Assembly (NCBI RefSeq): GCF_900105905.1
Contig: NZ_FNSV01000005.1
Span: forward strand, 3,596,001-3,660,000
Length of the DNA stretch: 64,000 nucleotides
From: Rhodococcus koreensis
GTDB taxonomy: Bacteria; Actinomycetota; Actinomycetes; Mycobacteriales; Mycobacteriaceae
Direction: 5' to 3'
Shown: positions 23,594 to 32,285 of the stretch, piece by piece
Layout of the letters: each line of letters starts with the position of its first letter
How positions within the stretch are numbered: position 1 is the first letter of the stretch
Position numbers and translations under genes: made by a program
Notes under the pieces: generated by a model
Seen by the model: the letters and a program-made list of their open reading frames with translations, nothing else
Database searches by the model: none
What the model was told of the DNA's origin: nothing

Positions 23594-24760
23594 GTGACAT
23601 CGCAATTCAGGGTTTCCAACCTGACCAAGACCTTCGGGTCCAACACCATCGTCGACCAGCTCGACCTCGACATCGAGGACGGTGAATTCCTCGTCCTGCT
23701 CGGCCCGAGCGGTTGTGGGAAGACGACCACGCTCCGCTGCATCGCCGGCCTCGAGACACCCGAGGGCGGGTCGATCACGTTCAAGGACCACACCGTCTTC
23801 GACGCATCGGCCCGGATCAATGTTCCGGCGTACAAACGCAACATCGGCATGGTCTTCCAGTCCTACGCGCTGTGGCCGAACATGACGGTGCGGGAGAACA
23901 TCCGGTACCCGTTGAAGGTCCGCCGGATGAAGAGCGCCATGGCGTCCGGCCAGGTCGAAACCGCTGCGGGAATGGTGGACTGCGGGGCCCTGCTCGACCG
24001 GTATCCCTCCCAGCTCAGCGGTGGGCAGCAACAGCGGGTGGCGGTGGCGCGCGGATTGGTCGCACAACCCGACCTGGTGCTGTTCGACGAACCCCTGAGC
24101 AATCTCGATGCGCGACTGCGCGATCAGGTGCGGTCCCAGATCCATCAGCTCCACCAACGTCTCGGCTTCACAGCCGTCTTCGTCACCCACGATCAGGCCG
24201 AGGCGTTCGCGCTCGGAGACCGGCTCGCCATCATGAAGGCGGGCAAGATCGAGCAGTACGACACCCCGGAGCGGGTCTACGAGACGCCGTCCTCCGACTA
24301 TGTCGCCGCCTTCATCGGCATGGCCAACCGACTCGAGCTCGTCCGGCGGCACGAGGGCTGGACGACGCGCGCGGGCACCCCGGTAGATCTCGATGCGGCC
24401 GGCATCCAGGGCGGACACATCGGCGGCGACGCGGCCCTGGGAAGAATGCGCCCCGACGACCTCGCACTGCACCGTTCGCTCGACGAGGCCGCCCCGGGCG
24501 ATGTCGGCCTGACCGGTGAACTCGTCACCTCCGAGTACGGCGGCCGCTACTTCGACGTGACGGTCGACGCCGGCGGTGAGCGGTTGTACCTGCGCGCGGA
24601 TGCGGGACGGCACGGGTCCTGGCTGCGCGGCGCCGCCACGGGATCTCCTCTGGTGGTCAGCTTCTCCCCCAGCGCACTACGGGCGTTCCCGCACCCCGAC
24701 GGGCACGTCGATCTGCACGCTCCCGAGCTCGCTCGGGCCGCAGCCCGATCGGAGGCATGA
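23594..24760 (+). CDS. ABC importer ATPase (Pot/Fbp/Ugp type)
   Basis: A 388-residue ATP-binding subunit. Walker A is GPSGCGKTTTLRC at about residue 38, the Q-loop is MVFQSYALWPNMTV, the signature is LSGGQQQRVAVARGL, Walker B is LVLFDEPLSNLD and the switch His is in VFVTHDQAEAF. A C-terminal TOBE/regulatory part runs from about residue 240. The gene starts with GTG. It energises the double permease encoded next, with which it overlaps by ATGA, and the receptor at 21.6 kb. Confidence 0.93.
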   Translation: MTSQFRVSNLTKTFGSNTIVDQLDLDIEDGEFLVLLGPSGCGKTTTLRCIAGLETPEGGSITFKDHTVFDASARINVPAYKRNIGMVFQSYALWPNMTVRENIRYPLKVRRMKSAMASGQVETAAGMVDCGALLDRYPSQLSGGQQQRVAVARGLVAQPDLVLFDEPLSNLDARLRDQVRSQIHQLHQRLGFTAVFVTHDQAEAFALGDRLAIMKAGKIEQYDTPERVYETPSSDYVAAFIGMANRLELVRRHEGWTTRAGTPVDLDAAGIQGGHIGGDAALGRMRPDDLALHRSLDEAAPGDVGLTGELVTSEYGGRYFDVTVDAGGERLYLRADAGRHGSWLRGAATGSPLVVSFSPSALRAFPHPDGHVDLHAPELARAAARSEA

Positions 24761-26460
24761 TGGCTACCGTCGCCGTGAGCCGTAGCGCGCGGCCGCTCGT
24801 CGTCAGCGCGGTGTGGCGGACCCGGCTCGGGTACGGCGCGCTGCTGGCGTTTCTCGCGTACCTCGTCGTGCTCCCGCTGTTCCGGCTGCAGTCGCTGGCG
24901 TTCCAAGACGGCGCTCGCGGATATCAGGCCCAGTACGGGCGGTACGACATCGGTCAGACCATCCGGACGACCATCGCCCTCGCCGTCACGTCGCTCGCCA
25001 TCGCGATGGTGCTGGGAACGGTGCTCGCGTTCGCGGCCACCAGGCTGCCACGCCGGCTGAGCTTTCTCCGGATCGTCCCCATCCTGCCCATCGTGATGCC
25101 CGCGGTTGCCAACGTGGTCGGGTGGGCATTCCTCCTCTCTCCGGGGCCGGGGTACCTGAACGCACTCCTGCGCAAGCTTCCCTGGTGGAACACCGTGGAT
25201 TCCGGACCGATCGACGTCTACAGCACGCCGTGGATCATCATTCTCACCGGTTTCGGACTCACGTCGTTCGTGTACCTGTTCGTGAGCGCGGGAATGCAGA
25301 ACATCAGTTCGGAGCACCTCGAGGCCGCACAAATCAGCGGTTCGTCGACGCTCGGGGTGTTCTTTCGCGTCGTGCTTCCGCTGCTCCGCCCGTCCCTGGT
25401 GTACGGCGGCGGAATCGCGCTGCTTCTCGGACTGGGCCAGTTCACGGGGCCGCTCCTGCTGGGGCAGAACGCGGGTGTGAAGGTGCTCACCACCGAAATG
25501 TACCGCCGTGTGTCGGAGTCGCCTGCGGATTTCGCGGCCGCGGCGGCCGCGGGGTCACCGCTCGTCATCTTCGGAATCGTTGTCGTGCTCGCGCAGAAGA
25601 TGCTTCTCGGCAATCAGAAGCGCTTCGTCACCCACGGCGGAAAAGCGTTCGCACCGAACACCGGTCGCTCGGTCTGGGCCGCCGCCGCGATCTCCGTGTA
25701 CGCGATTCTCGCACTCGTCGTTCCGCTGATCGGGCTCGCCATCGTGGCGGTGTCTCCGTACTGGTCGGAATCGCTGTCCTGGAATCTGTTCACGCTCGAC
25801 AACTTCCGGGCACTCTTCCAGACGGCGAGCATCGTCGACTCGGTGTTCACCAGTCTTCTCACCTCCGTCGTCGCAGTGGCGATCTGCGTGCCGATCGGCT
25901 ATCTCACCGCCACTCTGCTCGTGCGAGGCCGCAAGCACCGGGTCCTGGGGACCATCGGTGACGTGATCACGGCTCTTCCCCTGGGCATTCCGGCGGTGAT
26001 CTTCGGTGTCGGGTTCCTGCTGACCTACACGCAGCCTCCGCTGATCCTCTACGGCACCAAAGCGGTCATCATCCTCGTGTACGTCGTGCTCATGGTGCCG
26101 TTCTCCACCCGGATGCAGATGACGGCGATGCTGTCGCTCGGGGAGACCTACGCCGAGGCCTCGGCGACCAGTGGCGCGAGCCCGTTCGTCACCAATCTCC
26201 GGGTGATCCTGCCGCTGATGAGACCGACCGTGCTCAGTGCCGTCGCCTTGATGTTCATCCTGCTGACCCACGAGTTCGCCGCCTCGCTGCTCGTCCGTGC
26301 CGCCACGACACAGGTGATGGGCACGCTGCTGTTCGACCTGTGGGAGAACGGTTCGTACCCGCTGGTGGCGGCGATGGCGCTGCTCATGACGGCCGTGACC
26401 AGCATCGGCGTCGTGTTCGCGATGCTCGTCGGTGGCCGGAACGTGTTGAGCAACCTGTGA
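24757..26460 (+). CDS. ABC importer permease with two fused membrane domains
   Basis: A 567-residue permease of the FbpB/SfuB class with about twelve membrane helices in two homologous halves. Each half has an EAA loop: EHLEAAQISGSSTLGVFFRV at about residue 185 and ETYAEASATSGASPFVTNLR at about 465. ATGATG offers two starts; GGAGG sits one base from the first and four from the second, so 24760 may be used. It is translationally coupled to the ATPase gene and is followed 45 bp later by an SDR. Confidence 0.92.
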   Translation: MMATVAVSRSARPLVVSAVWRTRLGYGALLAFLAYLVVLPLFRLQSLAFQDGARGYQAQYGRYDIGQTIRTTIALAVTSLAIAMVLGTVLAFAATRLPRRLSFLRIVPILPIVMPAVANVVGWAFLLSPGPGYLNALLRKLPWWNTVDSGPIDVYSTPWIIILTGFGLTSFVYLFVSAGMQNISSEHLEAAQISGSSTLGVFFRVVLPLLRPSLVYGGGIALLLGLGQFTGPLLLGQNAGVKVLTTEMYRRVSESPADFAAAAAAGSPLVIFGIVVVLAQKMLLGNQKRFVTHGGKAFAPNTGRSVWAAAAISVYAILALVVPLIGLAIVAVSPYWSESLSWNLFTLDNFRALFQTASIVDSVFTSLLTSVVAVAICVPIGYLTATLLVRGRKHRVLGTIGDVITALPLGIPAVIFGVGFLLTYTQPPLILYGTKAVIILVYVVLMVPFSTRMQMTAMLSLGETYAEASATSGASPFVTNLRVILPLMRPTVLSAVALMFILLTHEFAASLLVRAATTQVMGTLLFDLWENGSYPLVAAMALLMTAVTSIGVVFAMLVGGRNVLSNL

Positions 26461-26505
26461 TATCGGTATGTCCTGCCCGATCCGAACGAATGACGAGGAG
26501 TACAG

Positions 26506-27270
26506 ATGAGTGTGGGACCTGACCGGCTTCGCGACAAGGTCGTCCTGCTGACGGGTGCGACCGGTGGAATCGGCGTCGAGATAGTCCGCAGGCTTGCCGA
26601 CGAAGGCGCCCACGTCGTCGTCACCGATCTCGACGAATCGGCCTGCCACGACCTGCTCCGCACTCTCGCCCAGCCCGAGCGACATGCCGCGCACGCCCTG
26701 GACGTCTCCTCCGAGGAGCAGTGGGAGGCGGTCGTCGCGGCAGTCGAGGGAAAGTTCGGCGCTGTGCACGCCCTGGTCAACAACGCTGCCATCGGCAGTG
26801 TCGCAACAGCCGAGGACGAAACCCGAGCGCACTGGGATCGTGTGATCGGGATCGGCCAGACCGGCACGTGGCTGGGCATGAAACATGCCGGCCCCCTGAT
26901 CCAACGCAGCGGCGGCGGTTCCATCGTGAACATGTGCTCGATCCTGGGAACCGTGGGTGGCCTGGGCAACAGTGTCGCCTATGCGGCCGCCAAGGGCGCC
27001 GTCCGCACGATGACGAAGAACGCTGCCCTGCACTGGGCGAAAGCGGGCGTGCGGGTCAACTCGCTGCACCCGGGATTCATCGCGACGCCACCGCTGCTCG
27101 AACGGTGGGAGGGCACCGAGCGTCACCGCGAGATGCTCGCCGGCACGCCGATGGGCCGACTCGGGCGCGGTGAGGAGATCGCGGCCGCGGTCGCCTTCCT
27201 CGCCGGCGACGACTCCACCTTCATCACGGGATCGGAGATCTACGCCGACGGCGGGTGGACGGCTGCCTGA
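26506..27270 (+). CDS. Short-chain dehydrogenase/reductase
   Basis: A 254-residue classical SDR with TGATGGIGVEI, DLDES after beta-2 (NAD preference), NNAAIGS, a catalytic Ser in VNMCSILG, YAAAKGA and the C-terminal EIYADGGWTAA. It resembles cyclic-alcohol and 3-alpha-hydroxysteroid-type dehydrogenases, though that level of resemblance does not fix a substrate. GACGAGGAG lies before the ATG. It is the last gene of the plus-strand unit and ends at a good hairpin. Confidence 0.87.
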   Translation: MSVGPDRLRDKVVLLTGATGGIGVEIVRRLADEGAHVVVTDLDESACHDLLRTLAQPERHAAHALDVSSEEQWEAVVAAVEGKFGAVHALVNNAAIGSVATAEDETRAHWDRVIGIGQTGTWLGMKHAGPLIQRSGGGSIVNMCSILGTVGGLGNSVAYAAAKGAVRTMTKNAALHWAKAGVRVNSLHPGFIATPPLLERWEGTERHREMLAGTPMGRLGRGEEIAAAVAFLAGDDSTFITGSEIYADGGWTAA

Positions 27271-27283
27271 ACCCCGGCACACG

Positions 27284-27316
27284 AACATGGCCTCCGCGCG
27301 ATGCGGAGGCCATGTT
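27284..27316. terminator. Hairpin terminator between SDR and medium-chain reductase
   Basis: AACATGGCCTCCGC pairs perfectly with GCGGAGGCCATGTT around GCGAT, between convergent genes. A 14-bp direct duplication, GTTTGCTGTGTGGC, follows at 27314 and 27331. Confidence 0.8.
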
Positions 27317-27351
27317 TGCTGTGTGGCCAGGTTTGCTGTGTGGCTGGGTCG

Positions 27352-28383
27352 TCACCGCAGACGGCACAGCGTCTTTCCCACGGTGCGGCCGCGCAGCATC
27401 GCAACGATCGCGTCCGGCGCCGACTCGAGACCGTCGAACACGGTCTCCTCGGCCACGAGCCGCCCGTCGCGGAGATAGGCCCCGACCTCGGCTCGCATGT
27501 CGCCGAGCAGGTGGTCGTAGGCACCGGCCCGGAAACCCTTCACCGTGAGGCTCTTCGACACGATCTGAAAGAGGTTGTCCGGACCTGCTGCCGCCGTCTC
27601 GGCGTCGTAGGACGCGACGGCGCCGGCCATGGCCACTCGGCCTCCCGGCCGAAGGCGATGCAGGGCGGCCCCGAGATGCGTTCCGCCCACGTTATCGAAA
27701 TACAGATCGATGCCGTCGGGTGCCGCACTGTCGAGGGCCCGCGTCAGGTCCGGCGTGTGGTAGTCGAACGCGGCATCGAGATTCAGTTCTTCCAGCAGGA
27801 ACCGGACCTTTTCGGTGGATCCCGTGCTGCCGACCACGTAGTGACCTCGGAGCTTGGCAATCTGGGCGGCGAGGCTGCCGACCGCTCCGGCCGCCGACGA
27901 GATCCACACGACGTCTCCGCCTGCGAGTTCACCGATGCAGTGCAATCCCACGTACGCGGTGAGCCCGGCGCTGCCCAGCGCTCCGAGATATGCCTGCGGC
28001 GGGTGCTCGCCGATGTCGAGTCGCGTCACACCACCGGCCCCGGCGAGGGTGTCACCGTCCTGCCGGAGCACGGCGAACTCACGAAAACCGTTGATGTGCA
28101 GCACCGTGTCGCCCGGCGCGAAGCCGGGGGCACGGGACCGGAGCACCTCCCCGACGGCCAACCCGGTCAGCGTCTCCCCGATGCGGAACGGCGGCAGGTA
28201 GCCGGCGGGGCCGGTGGGGCCGAGTCGCATCCTGACGGACGGGTCGATCGACGACCACGAGTTGCGCACGAGAATGTCACCGGGCCCGAGTTCTTCGGGA
28301 ACCGTCACCACGTCGAGGCGGAAGTCCGACGGTCGAACCCTCCCCTGGGGATGGTGTGCCAGTGTGAGCTCACGACTCTGCAC
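27352..28383 (-). CDS. NADP-dependent medium-chain reductase (prostaglandin/leukotriene reductase-like)
   Basis: A 343-residue zinc-free medium-chain dehydrogenase/reductase. The N-terminal part RELTLAHHPQGRVRPSDFRL and SIDPSVRMRL are typical of the curcumin/leukotriene reductase family, as is the Rossmann segment SSAAGAVGSLAAQIAKLRG with FDNVGG. Members reduce the C=C of enones. The start is placed at GTG 28383, which has AAAGGA at good distance; a GTG at 28398 lies at the edge of the 24-bp tandem array and has no ribosome site. Its promoter must lie in or beyond that array, or it is read through from the hydrolase gene. Confidence 0.87.
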   Translation of the reverse strand: MQSRELTLAHHPQGRVRPSDFRLDVVTVPEELGPGDILVRNSWSSIDPSVRMRLGPTGPAGYLPPFRIGETLTGLAVGEVLRSRAPGFAPGDTVLHINGFREFAVLRQDGDTLAGAGGVTRLDIGEHPPQAYLGALGSAGLTAYVGLHCIGELAGGDVVWISSAAGAVGSLAAQIAKLRGHYVVGSTGSTEKVRFLLEELNLDAAFDYHTPDLTRALDSAAPDGIDLYFDNVGGTHLGAALHRLRPGGRVAMAGAVASYDAETAAAGPDNLFQIVSKSLTVKGFRAGAYDHLLGDMRAEVGAYLRDGRLVAEETVFDGLESAPDAIVAMLRGRTVGKTLCRLR

Positions 28384-28396
28384 GGGAATCCTTTCC

Positions 28397-28612
28397 ACTC
28401 AGACCACGGAGACGACGTCGACTCAGACCACGGAGACGACGTCGACTCAGACCACGGAGACGACGTCGACTCAGACCACGGAGACGACGTCGACTCAGAC
28501 CACGGAGACGACGTCGACTCAGACCACGGAGACGACGTCGACTCAGACCACGGAGACGACGTCGACTCAGACCACGGAGACGACGTCGACTCAAACGACG
28601 GAGAAGACGTCG
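28397..28612. repeat. 24-bp tandem array: eight perfect units plus one degenerate
   Basis: Eight identical 24-bp units run from 28397 to 28588; each begins ACTCAGACCACGG and continues AGACGACGTCG. A ninth, altered unit at 28589-28612 overlaps the last codons and stop of the metallo-hydrolase gene. On the minus strand every unit reads Asp-Val-Val-Ser-Val-Val-stop in the frame of that gene, where the gene's own end is DVFSVV-stop. The array therefore looks like repeated copying of the gene's 3' end. It separates the hydrolase from the reductase gene on the same strand. Confidence 0.95.
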
Positions 28613-29607
28613 TGGCCGTCTCGTTTTCGGACGGTGAGCCGGCCGCGGTCGACCAGAGTGTCGAGGTGCGCGAGGGTCTCACAGGTGGCGATCATCTGAT
28701 TGAACGGGTCGAGCGTGGTGAACGGCCTTTCGCGACGAGTCCACGTGACCACGTGTGCCACGGCGGTCGCGGTCCCCTGCCCGAGAGAGATCAGCGCGTT
28801 GCGCATGGCATCGAATCGCTGGTCGTGGTGCGCGAGAAGCTCTTCTACTCGACGGTGCACGCTCGGTGTCGGATCTCCGTGTGCCGGCAGAAGTTGCGAA
28901 TCGGGGCGGTCGAGCAACCGGGACAGCGAGTCGAGGTAGCGCCCCAGCGGCAGGTCCCACTCGCCCAACTCGAAGCCGATCGACGGCGTGATCGAGGGCA
29001 GGACATGGTCGCCGCTGAACAGCAGCCCCTGATCCACGTCGTGAAACACCATGTGTCCCTTGGTGTGGCCCGGGGTGTGCACGACGTCGAGGGTGTGCCG
29101 GCCGATCGGAAGTGGACCCGCGGCGAGCCAGTGGTCGGGTTCTTCCCAGTCCGCGGGGTAGAACGGTTCCGCGGCGGTCAGGGCCTCGACGGTGTCTGCC
29201 AGGACGGGGGCTCCCGCGCGGCGGAGTTCGTTCAGCGAATCCGTCGGAACGTTGCTGCCCAGGGCGCCGACCGCTGCCAGACCGTCCGCCTCCGCGACTC
29301 CGAGGTGGACGCGTGAACCGTGACGGCGGCGGAGTTCGACGGCGAACGTGTAGTGGTCGCGGTGCACGTGGGTGACGTAGATGTCGTGAATCTGCTCGGT
29401 GCCGTGGCCGATCCGGAGCAGTGCCCGCTCCATCTCCTCGAACGTCGTGCCGACTCGCCAGCCACCGTCGACGAGGGCCAGACCGTCCGGGGTCTCGAGG
29501 GCGTAGACGTTCACGGCCCCGAGACCGTCACCGGGCATCTGGAGGGGTATTCGATGCACACCGGGCGCCACCTCGTAGCAGCCCGGCTCCATCCACCCCG
29601 CCCTCAT
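28591..29607 (-). CDS. Metallo-beta-lactamase-fold hydrolase
   Basis: A 338-residue MBL-fold enzyme of the glyoxalase II-like/lactonase-like branch. The zinc motif is THVHRDHYTFA at about residue 80, further ligands are HTPGHTKGH at about 170 and SGDHVLP at about 195, and a late histidine is in LLPAHGDPTP. A C-terminal winged-helix-like extension follows. Possible roles are thioester or lactone hydrolysis in the island pathway. It starts at ATG 29607, overlapping the EthD stop by 4 bp. Its last codons lie in the degenerate unit of the 24-bp array. Confidence 0.88.
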   Translation of the reverse strand: MRAGWMEPGCYEVAPGVHRIPLQMPGDGLGAVNVYALETPDGLALVDGGWRVGTTFEEMERALLRIGHGTEQIHDIYVTHVHRDHYTFAVELRRRHGSRVHLGVAEADGLAAVGALGSNVPTDSLNELRRAGAPVLADTVEALTAAEPFYPADWEEPDHWLAAGPLPIGRHTLDVVHTPGHTKGHMVFHDVDQGLLFSGDHVLPSITPSIGFELGEWDLPLGRYLDSLSRLLDRPDSQLLPAHGDPTPSVHRRVEELLAHHDQRFDAMRNALISLGQGTATAVAHVVTWTRRERPFTTLDPFNQMIATCETLAHLDTLVDRGRLTVRKRDGHDVFSVV

Positions 29608-29942
29608 GATGTTGCGCTGTCCACTTCGACCATCGTCTTCTCCTCGCCCATGACGAGGATGCGCTTTCCGCGCATCTTGCCGACGTTCTCCACTGCGGCT
29701 TGCCATTCCGGGCTGGCGAGCGCGGCATCGAGGTCCTCGCGGGAGTCGAAGCTCAGGATCGACACACCGTCCCACTCCCGGGACCTGTCGTCCATCGCGT
29801 CCAGCACTTCGGTGTGCTGCCAGCGTCGCAGGCCGGGAAGCGGATAGGTCACGTCGGCGTGCTCACCGCGCCACCACTGGATGAACTGCTCGTGGCTCCA
29901 GTCGTGCGGACGGGCGGCCAGGACGATCAAGTTGTACATCAT
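29604..29942 (-). CDS. EthD-domain protein (dimeric alpha+beta barrel)
   Basis: A 112-residue protein with the EthD pattern: MYNLIVLAARPHDWSHEQFI, WWRGEHADV and LPGLRRWQHTEV, then YAIGE-like positions replaced by WDGVSILSFDS. EthD-like proteins act as small accessory factors or as isomerases/cyclases on lactones and polyketides; which applies here is unknown. ATGATG gives two starts (29942, 29939) after GGAGAG. A weak copy of the island operator lies 17 bp upstream, and the MBL hydrolase is coupled downstream. Confidence 0.85.
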   Translation of the reverse strand: MMYNLIVLAARPHDWSHEQFIQWWRGEHADVTYPLPGLRRWQHTEVLDAMDDRSREWDGVSILSFDSREDLDAALASPEWQAAVENVGKMRGKRILVMGEEKTMVEVDSATS

Positions 29943-29958
29943 CTCTCCATTACTGACA

Positions 29959-29976
29959 TGAATTAGGTTCAATTAT
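29959..29976. promoter_or_regulatory. Island operator site 7 (weak)
   Basis: TGAATTAGGTTCAATTAT matches the consensus at only 10 of 16 positions but keeps the TGAA...TTCA-like core and the expected place in front of the EthD gene. It is the least certain member of the set. Confidence 0.4.
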
Positions 29977-30013
29977 CGAGGGTGTGCAAAAGCCACTCTC
30001 CGATCTCCGCGGG

Positions 30014-30652
30014 TCACGCGCGGACGATACGCAGAGTGGCGTCGCGAACGTGCCGGTTGAGCTGGTCGAGTGTCATGTCGCCGTCGGGCCGGTACCAGCG
30101 CCACACGCTGACGACGAGTCCGAGGACGAGCCGGGCCATCAAACGCGCATCGGCATCGGCGAAGGCCCCGGCGCCCATCCCCTTCGCGATGAGGAGAGAC
30201 CATGCCTCTTCGATCGAATTCACCAGCGCCCGTGACGTCTGGCGCTCGGCTTCTTCTTTCTCGGACTGACGGGGCGTGGCCAGCAGATCCATGTGGCTCT
30301 GGAGGATCCGACGCTGCAGGGCGTCGCGGGGGGTCGCTTCCAGGGCGCTGGTGATGGCGGCGCTCAACGCCTCGACCGGGTCGTCGATGCCCTCGATCGC
30401 GGTCGTGAATCGCTCGAGCGATTGCGCCAGTTCGAGACGCATGATCGTCAGCAGGCAGTGCGCCTTGGATTCGAAGTAGTGGTACAGCGCGGTCTGGCCG
30501 ATACCGACCTCGTCGGCGATCGACGCCCACTTCGTGTGCTCGAAGCCCACTTCCCCGAAGCGCTCGATTGCGGCCGTGAGGATGAGCCCGCGCTTGGAAC
30601 GCGGACCATCGCGGAGCGTCATGGCTTCTACGGACACGGGATCCCCATCCAT
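30014..30652 (-). CDS. TetR-family regulator, candidate master repressor of the island
   Basis: A 212-residue TetR protein. The DNA-binding domain spans residues 20-68 (RGLILTAAIERFGEVGFEHT, then SIADEVGIGQTALYHYFESK), followed by a larger helical domain resembling KstR-like or FadR-like regulators that sense acyl-CoAs. An 18-bp dyad of the island type sits 31 bp upstream of its start, as expected for autoregulation, and it is the only regulator gene inside the island. I infer that it binds TGAACTGANNTCAGTTCA and that a CoA thioester of the pathway releases it. The ribosome site is weak; ATG 30622 is an alternative start. Confidence 0.88.
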   Translation of the reverse strand: MDGDPVSVEAMTLRDGPRSKRGLILTAAIERFGEVGFEHTKWASIADEVGIGQTALYHYFESKAHCLLTIMRLELAQSLERFTTAIEGIDDPVEALSAAITSALEATPRDALQRRILQSHMDLLATPRQSEKEEAERQTSRALVNSIEEAWSLLIAKGMGAGAFADADARLMARLVLGLVVSVWRWYRPDGDMTLDQLNRHVRDATLRIVRA

Positions 30653-30683
30653 TTGTCGTCGGGTCGGTATCGGTAAGACTACC

Positions 30684-30701
30684 TGAACTGAGGTCAGGTC
30701 G
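30684..30701. promoter_or_regulatory. Island operator site 8 (autoregulatory)
   Basis: TGAACTGAGGTCAGGTCG matches the consensus at 14 of 16 positions. It lies between the acyl-CoA synthetase stop and the TetR start, and gives the regulator its own controlled promoter inside the operon tail. Confidence 0.72.
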
Positions 30702-30709
30702 GGTGGAGA

Positions 30710-32212
30710 TCAGGTGGTCTCGCTACCGGCGAGCAGGCGTGTTGCGAGGTCCACCGCATCCGGTCGAGACAGTTTGCCGACCCGGTTCTGCGGCAGATCG
30801 TCGATCGTGAATACGAACTCCGGCCACTTGAACTTGGGGAAGTCGATGTCACCGAGGTGCGCAACCACCTCACCGAGGGTAATTGCTGCACCCGTGCTCA
30901 CGACGAGGGCTGCGGCGCGTTCACCGAGCAGTTCGTCCGGCACCGGTACCACGCACACCTGGGACACGGTCGGGATGCGAGCGATGGCGGCTTCGACCTC
31001 GTTGATGTCGATGTTGCGGCCCCCGCGGATGATGATCTGCTTCTGCCGCCCCATCACCCGGATGCTCCCGTCGTCCGCGATCTCGACGAGGTCGCCGGTG
31101 GGCAGGAACCCGTCCGCGGTGAGTCCGGGCGGCGCGGGAACCCCGGCTCGGGCATAACCGACGAAGAGGGAGGGCCCGTTGACCTGAGCGTCGCCCACCC
31201 GCCCCGGTGGCAGCGGAGCGCCGTGCTCGTCGACGGCTCGGACAACGGTGCCGGGGAACGGCCTGCCGTCCCGTCCGAGGCGTATGTCCGGCGCGTCCGA
31301 CGGCAGCGGGGTGGTGTGCCCGAGGCACTCGGACATCCCGAACACCCGCAGGAACGTCGTCCCGAGAATCTGCTCGGCGCGACCGAGCGCACCGGCGTCC
31401 ATCGGGCCGCCGCCCACGGTCATCGCCCGCAGCGAGGTCAGCGCGCCCGCCGCGTCGGGTGCGACAGCCAGCTGAAGCGCCATGGTCGGGACGAGCATCG
31501 TCCAGGCAACCTGGTGTTTCCTGACCACCTCGAGGGCGGTTGCAGGCTTCCAGCCATCCATGCAGACCATCGGCGCGGCGAGCATCGTGGGGAGGTAGAG
31601 ACCGAAGCAGAATGCGGCCACCGACGACAGCGGAACGAACGCGGCGACCGGGTCTCCGGGTTCGAGGCCGACGGCGTCGATCGTGCAGCGGCAGGCGTAA
31701 CGGATCGCGGATTCCGACTGCACGACGCACTTGGGGTGTCCAGTGGACCCGGACGTCATCGCGATCGCGATTCCGCCGTTCCACCGTGCGACGTCGCTGA
31801 CCGGTGTCCGCGACCAGCGCATCGACCAGCCGTCCAGCGCGGTCGCCTCTTCGCTGAAGTGGTCGTCCGACGCGCCCCAGTGCGCAAGGGACCCGGGGTC
31901 GGCGATCACCACGTCGGGTGCGATGTCGTGCAGGGCCACGGCGAACTCCGACGGGGTGGCGTGCCTGCTGAACACTGCGACGACGCCGCCTCGCAGACCG
32001 ACGGCGAGTGCGGCAGTCAGCGTCCGCCAGCTGTTGTCCGCTTGGACGAGCACGGTGGGCGAACCCCCGCGAGCGGTGTCCAGAAGTGCGGCAAGTTCTG
32101 TCGCCGCCGCGGCGATGCGCGCGGCGGTGTACTCACCCGAGGCGTCGACGACCACGATCTCATCGGGCGAATTCTTTGCGCGAGCAACGAATTCGCGAGC
32201 CAACTCCCACAT
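30710..32212 (-). CDS. Acyl-CoA synthetase, AMP-forming
   Basis: A 500-residue ANL-superfamily ligase that activates a carboxylic acid to its CoA ester using ATP. The P-loop is AMTSGSTGHPKCVV at about residue 150, A5 is FGMSECLGHT, A7 is FLPTGDLVEIADDGSIRVMG, A8 is GRQKQIIIRGGRNIDINEVE and the C-terminal catalytic lysine is in LPQNRVGKLSR. AGGAGG precedes the ATG. It is the last gene of the ten-gene operon. The acid it activates is unknown, and the chain resembles medium-chain/cyclohexanecarboxylate-type ligases. Confidence 0.92.
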   Translation of the reverse strand: MWELAREFVARAKNSPDEIVVVDASGEYTAARIAAAATELAALLDTARGGSPTVLVQADNSWRTLTAALAVGLRGGVVAVFSRHATPSEFAVALHDIAPDVVIADPGSLAHWGASDDHFSEEATALDGWSMRWSRTPVSDVARWNGGIAIAMTSGSTGHPKCVVQSESAIRYACRCTIDAVGLEPGDPVAAFVPLSSVAAFCFGLYLPTMLAAPMVCMDGWKPATALEVVRKHQVAWTMLVPTMALQLAVAPDAAGALTSLRAMTVGGGPMDAGALGRAEQILGTTFLRVFGMSECLGHTTPLPSDAPDIRLGRDGRPFPGTVVRAVDEHGAPLPPGRVGDAQVNGPSLFVGYARAGVPAPPGLTADGFLPTGDLVEIADDGSIRVMGRQKQIIIRGGRNIDINEVEAAIARIPTVSQVCVVPVPDELLGERAAALVVSTGAAITLGEVVAHLGDIDFPKFKWPEFVFTIDDLPQNRVGKLSRPDAVDLATRLLAGSETT

Positions 32213-32285
32213 CCCGCAATCCTCCTGTTCAGCGAACCACTGTCATTCTCGGTCATCATGCGCGGTATTGCGCAGACGTCGTCGG

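Noticed and set aside
21634..26460. Dedicated iron(III) uptake system
   Set aside because: The receptor, ATPase and double permease look like Fbp proteins, but the receptor shows no clear iron-tyrosine pair and the genes share the catabolic operator, so an organic substrate is more likely.
28397..28612. CRISPR array
   Set aside because: The 24-bp units are directly adjacent with no spacers and no cas genes are present.
27301..29316. 671-codon open frame through the 24-bp array on the plus strand, with DHGDDVDS repeats
   Set aside because: It runs antisense across two well-supported genes (reductase and MBL hydrolase) and has no domain outside the repeats; the acidic repeat is only the array read in that frame.
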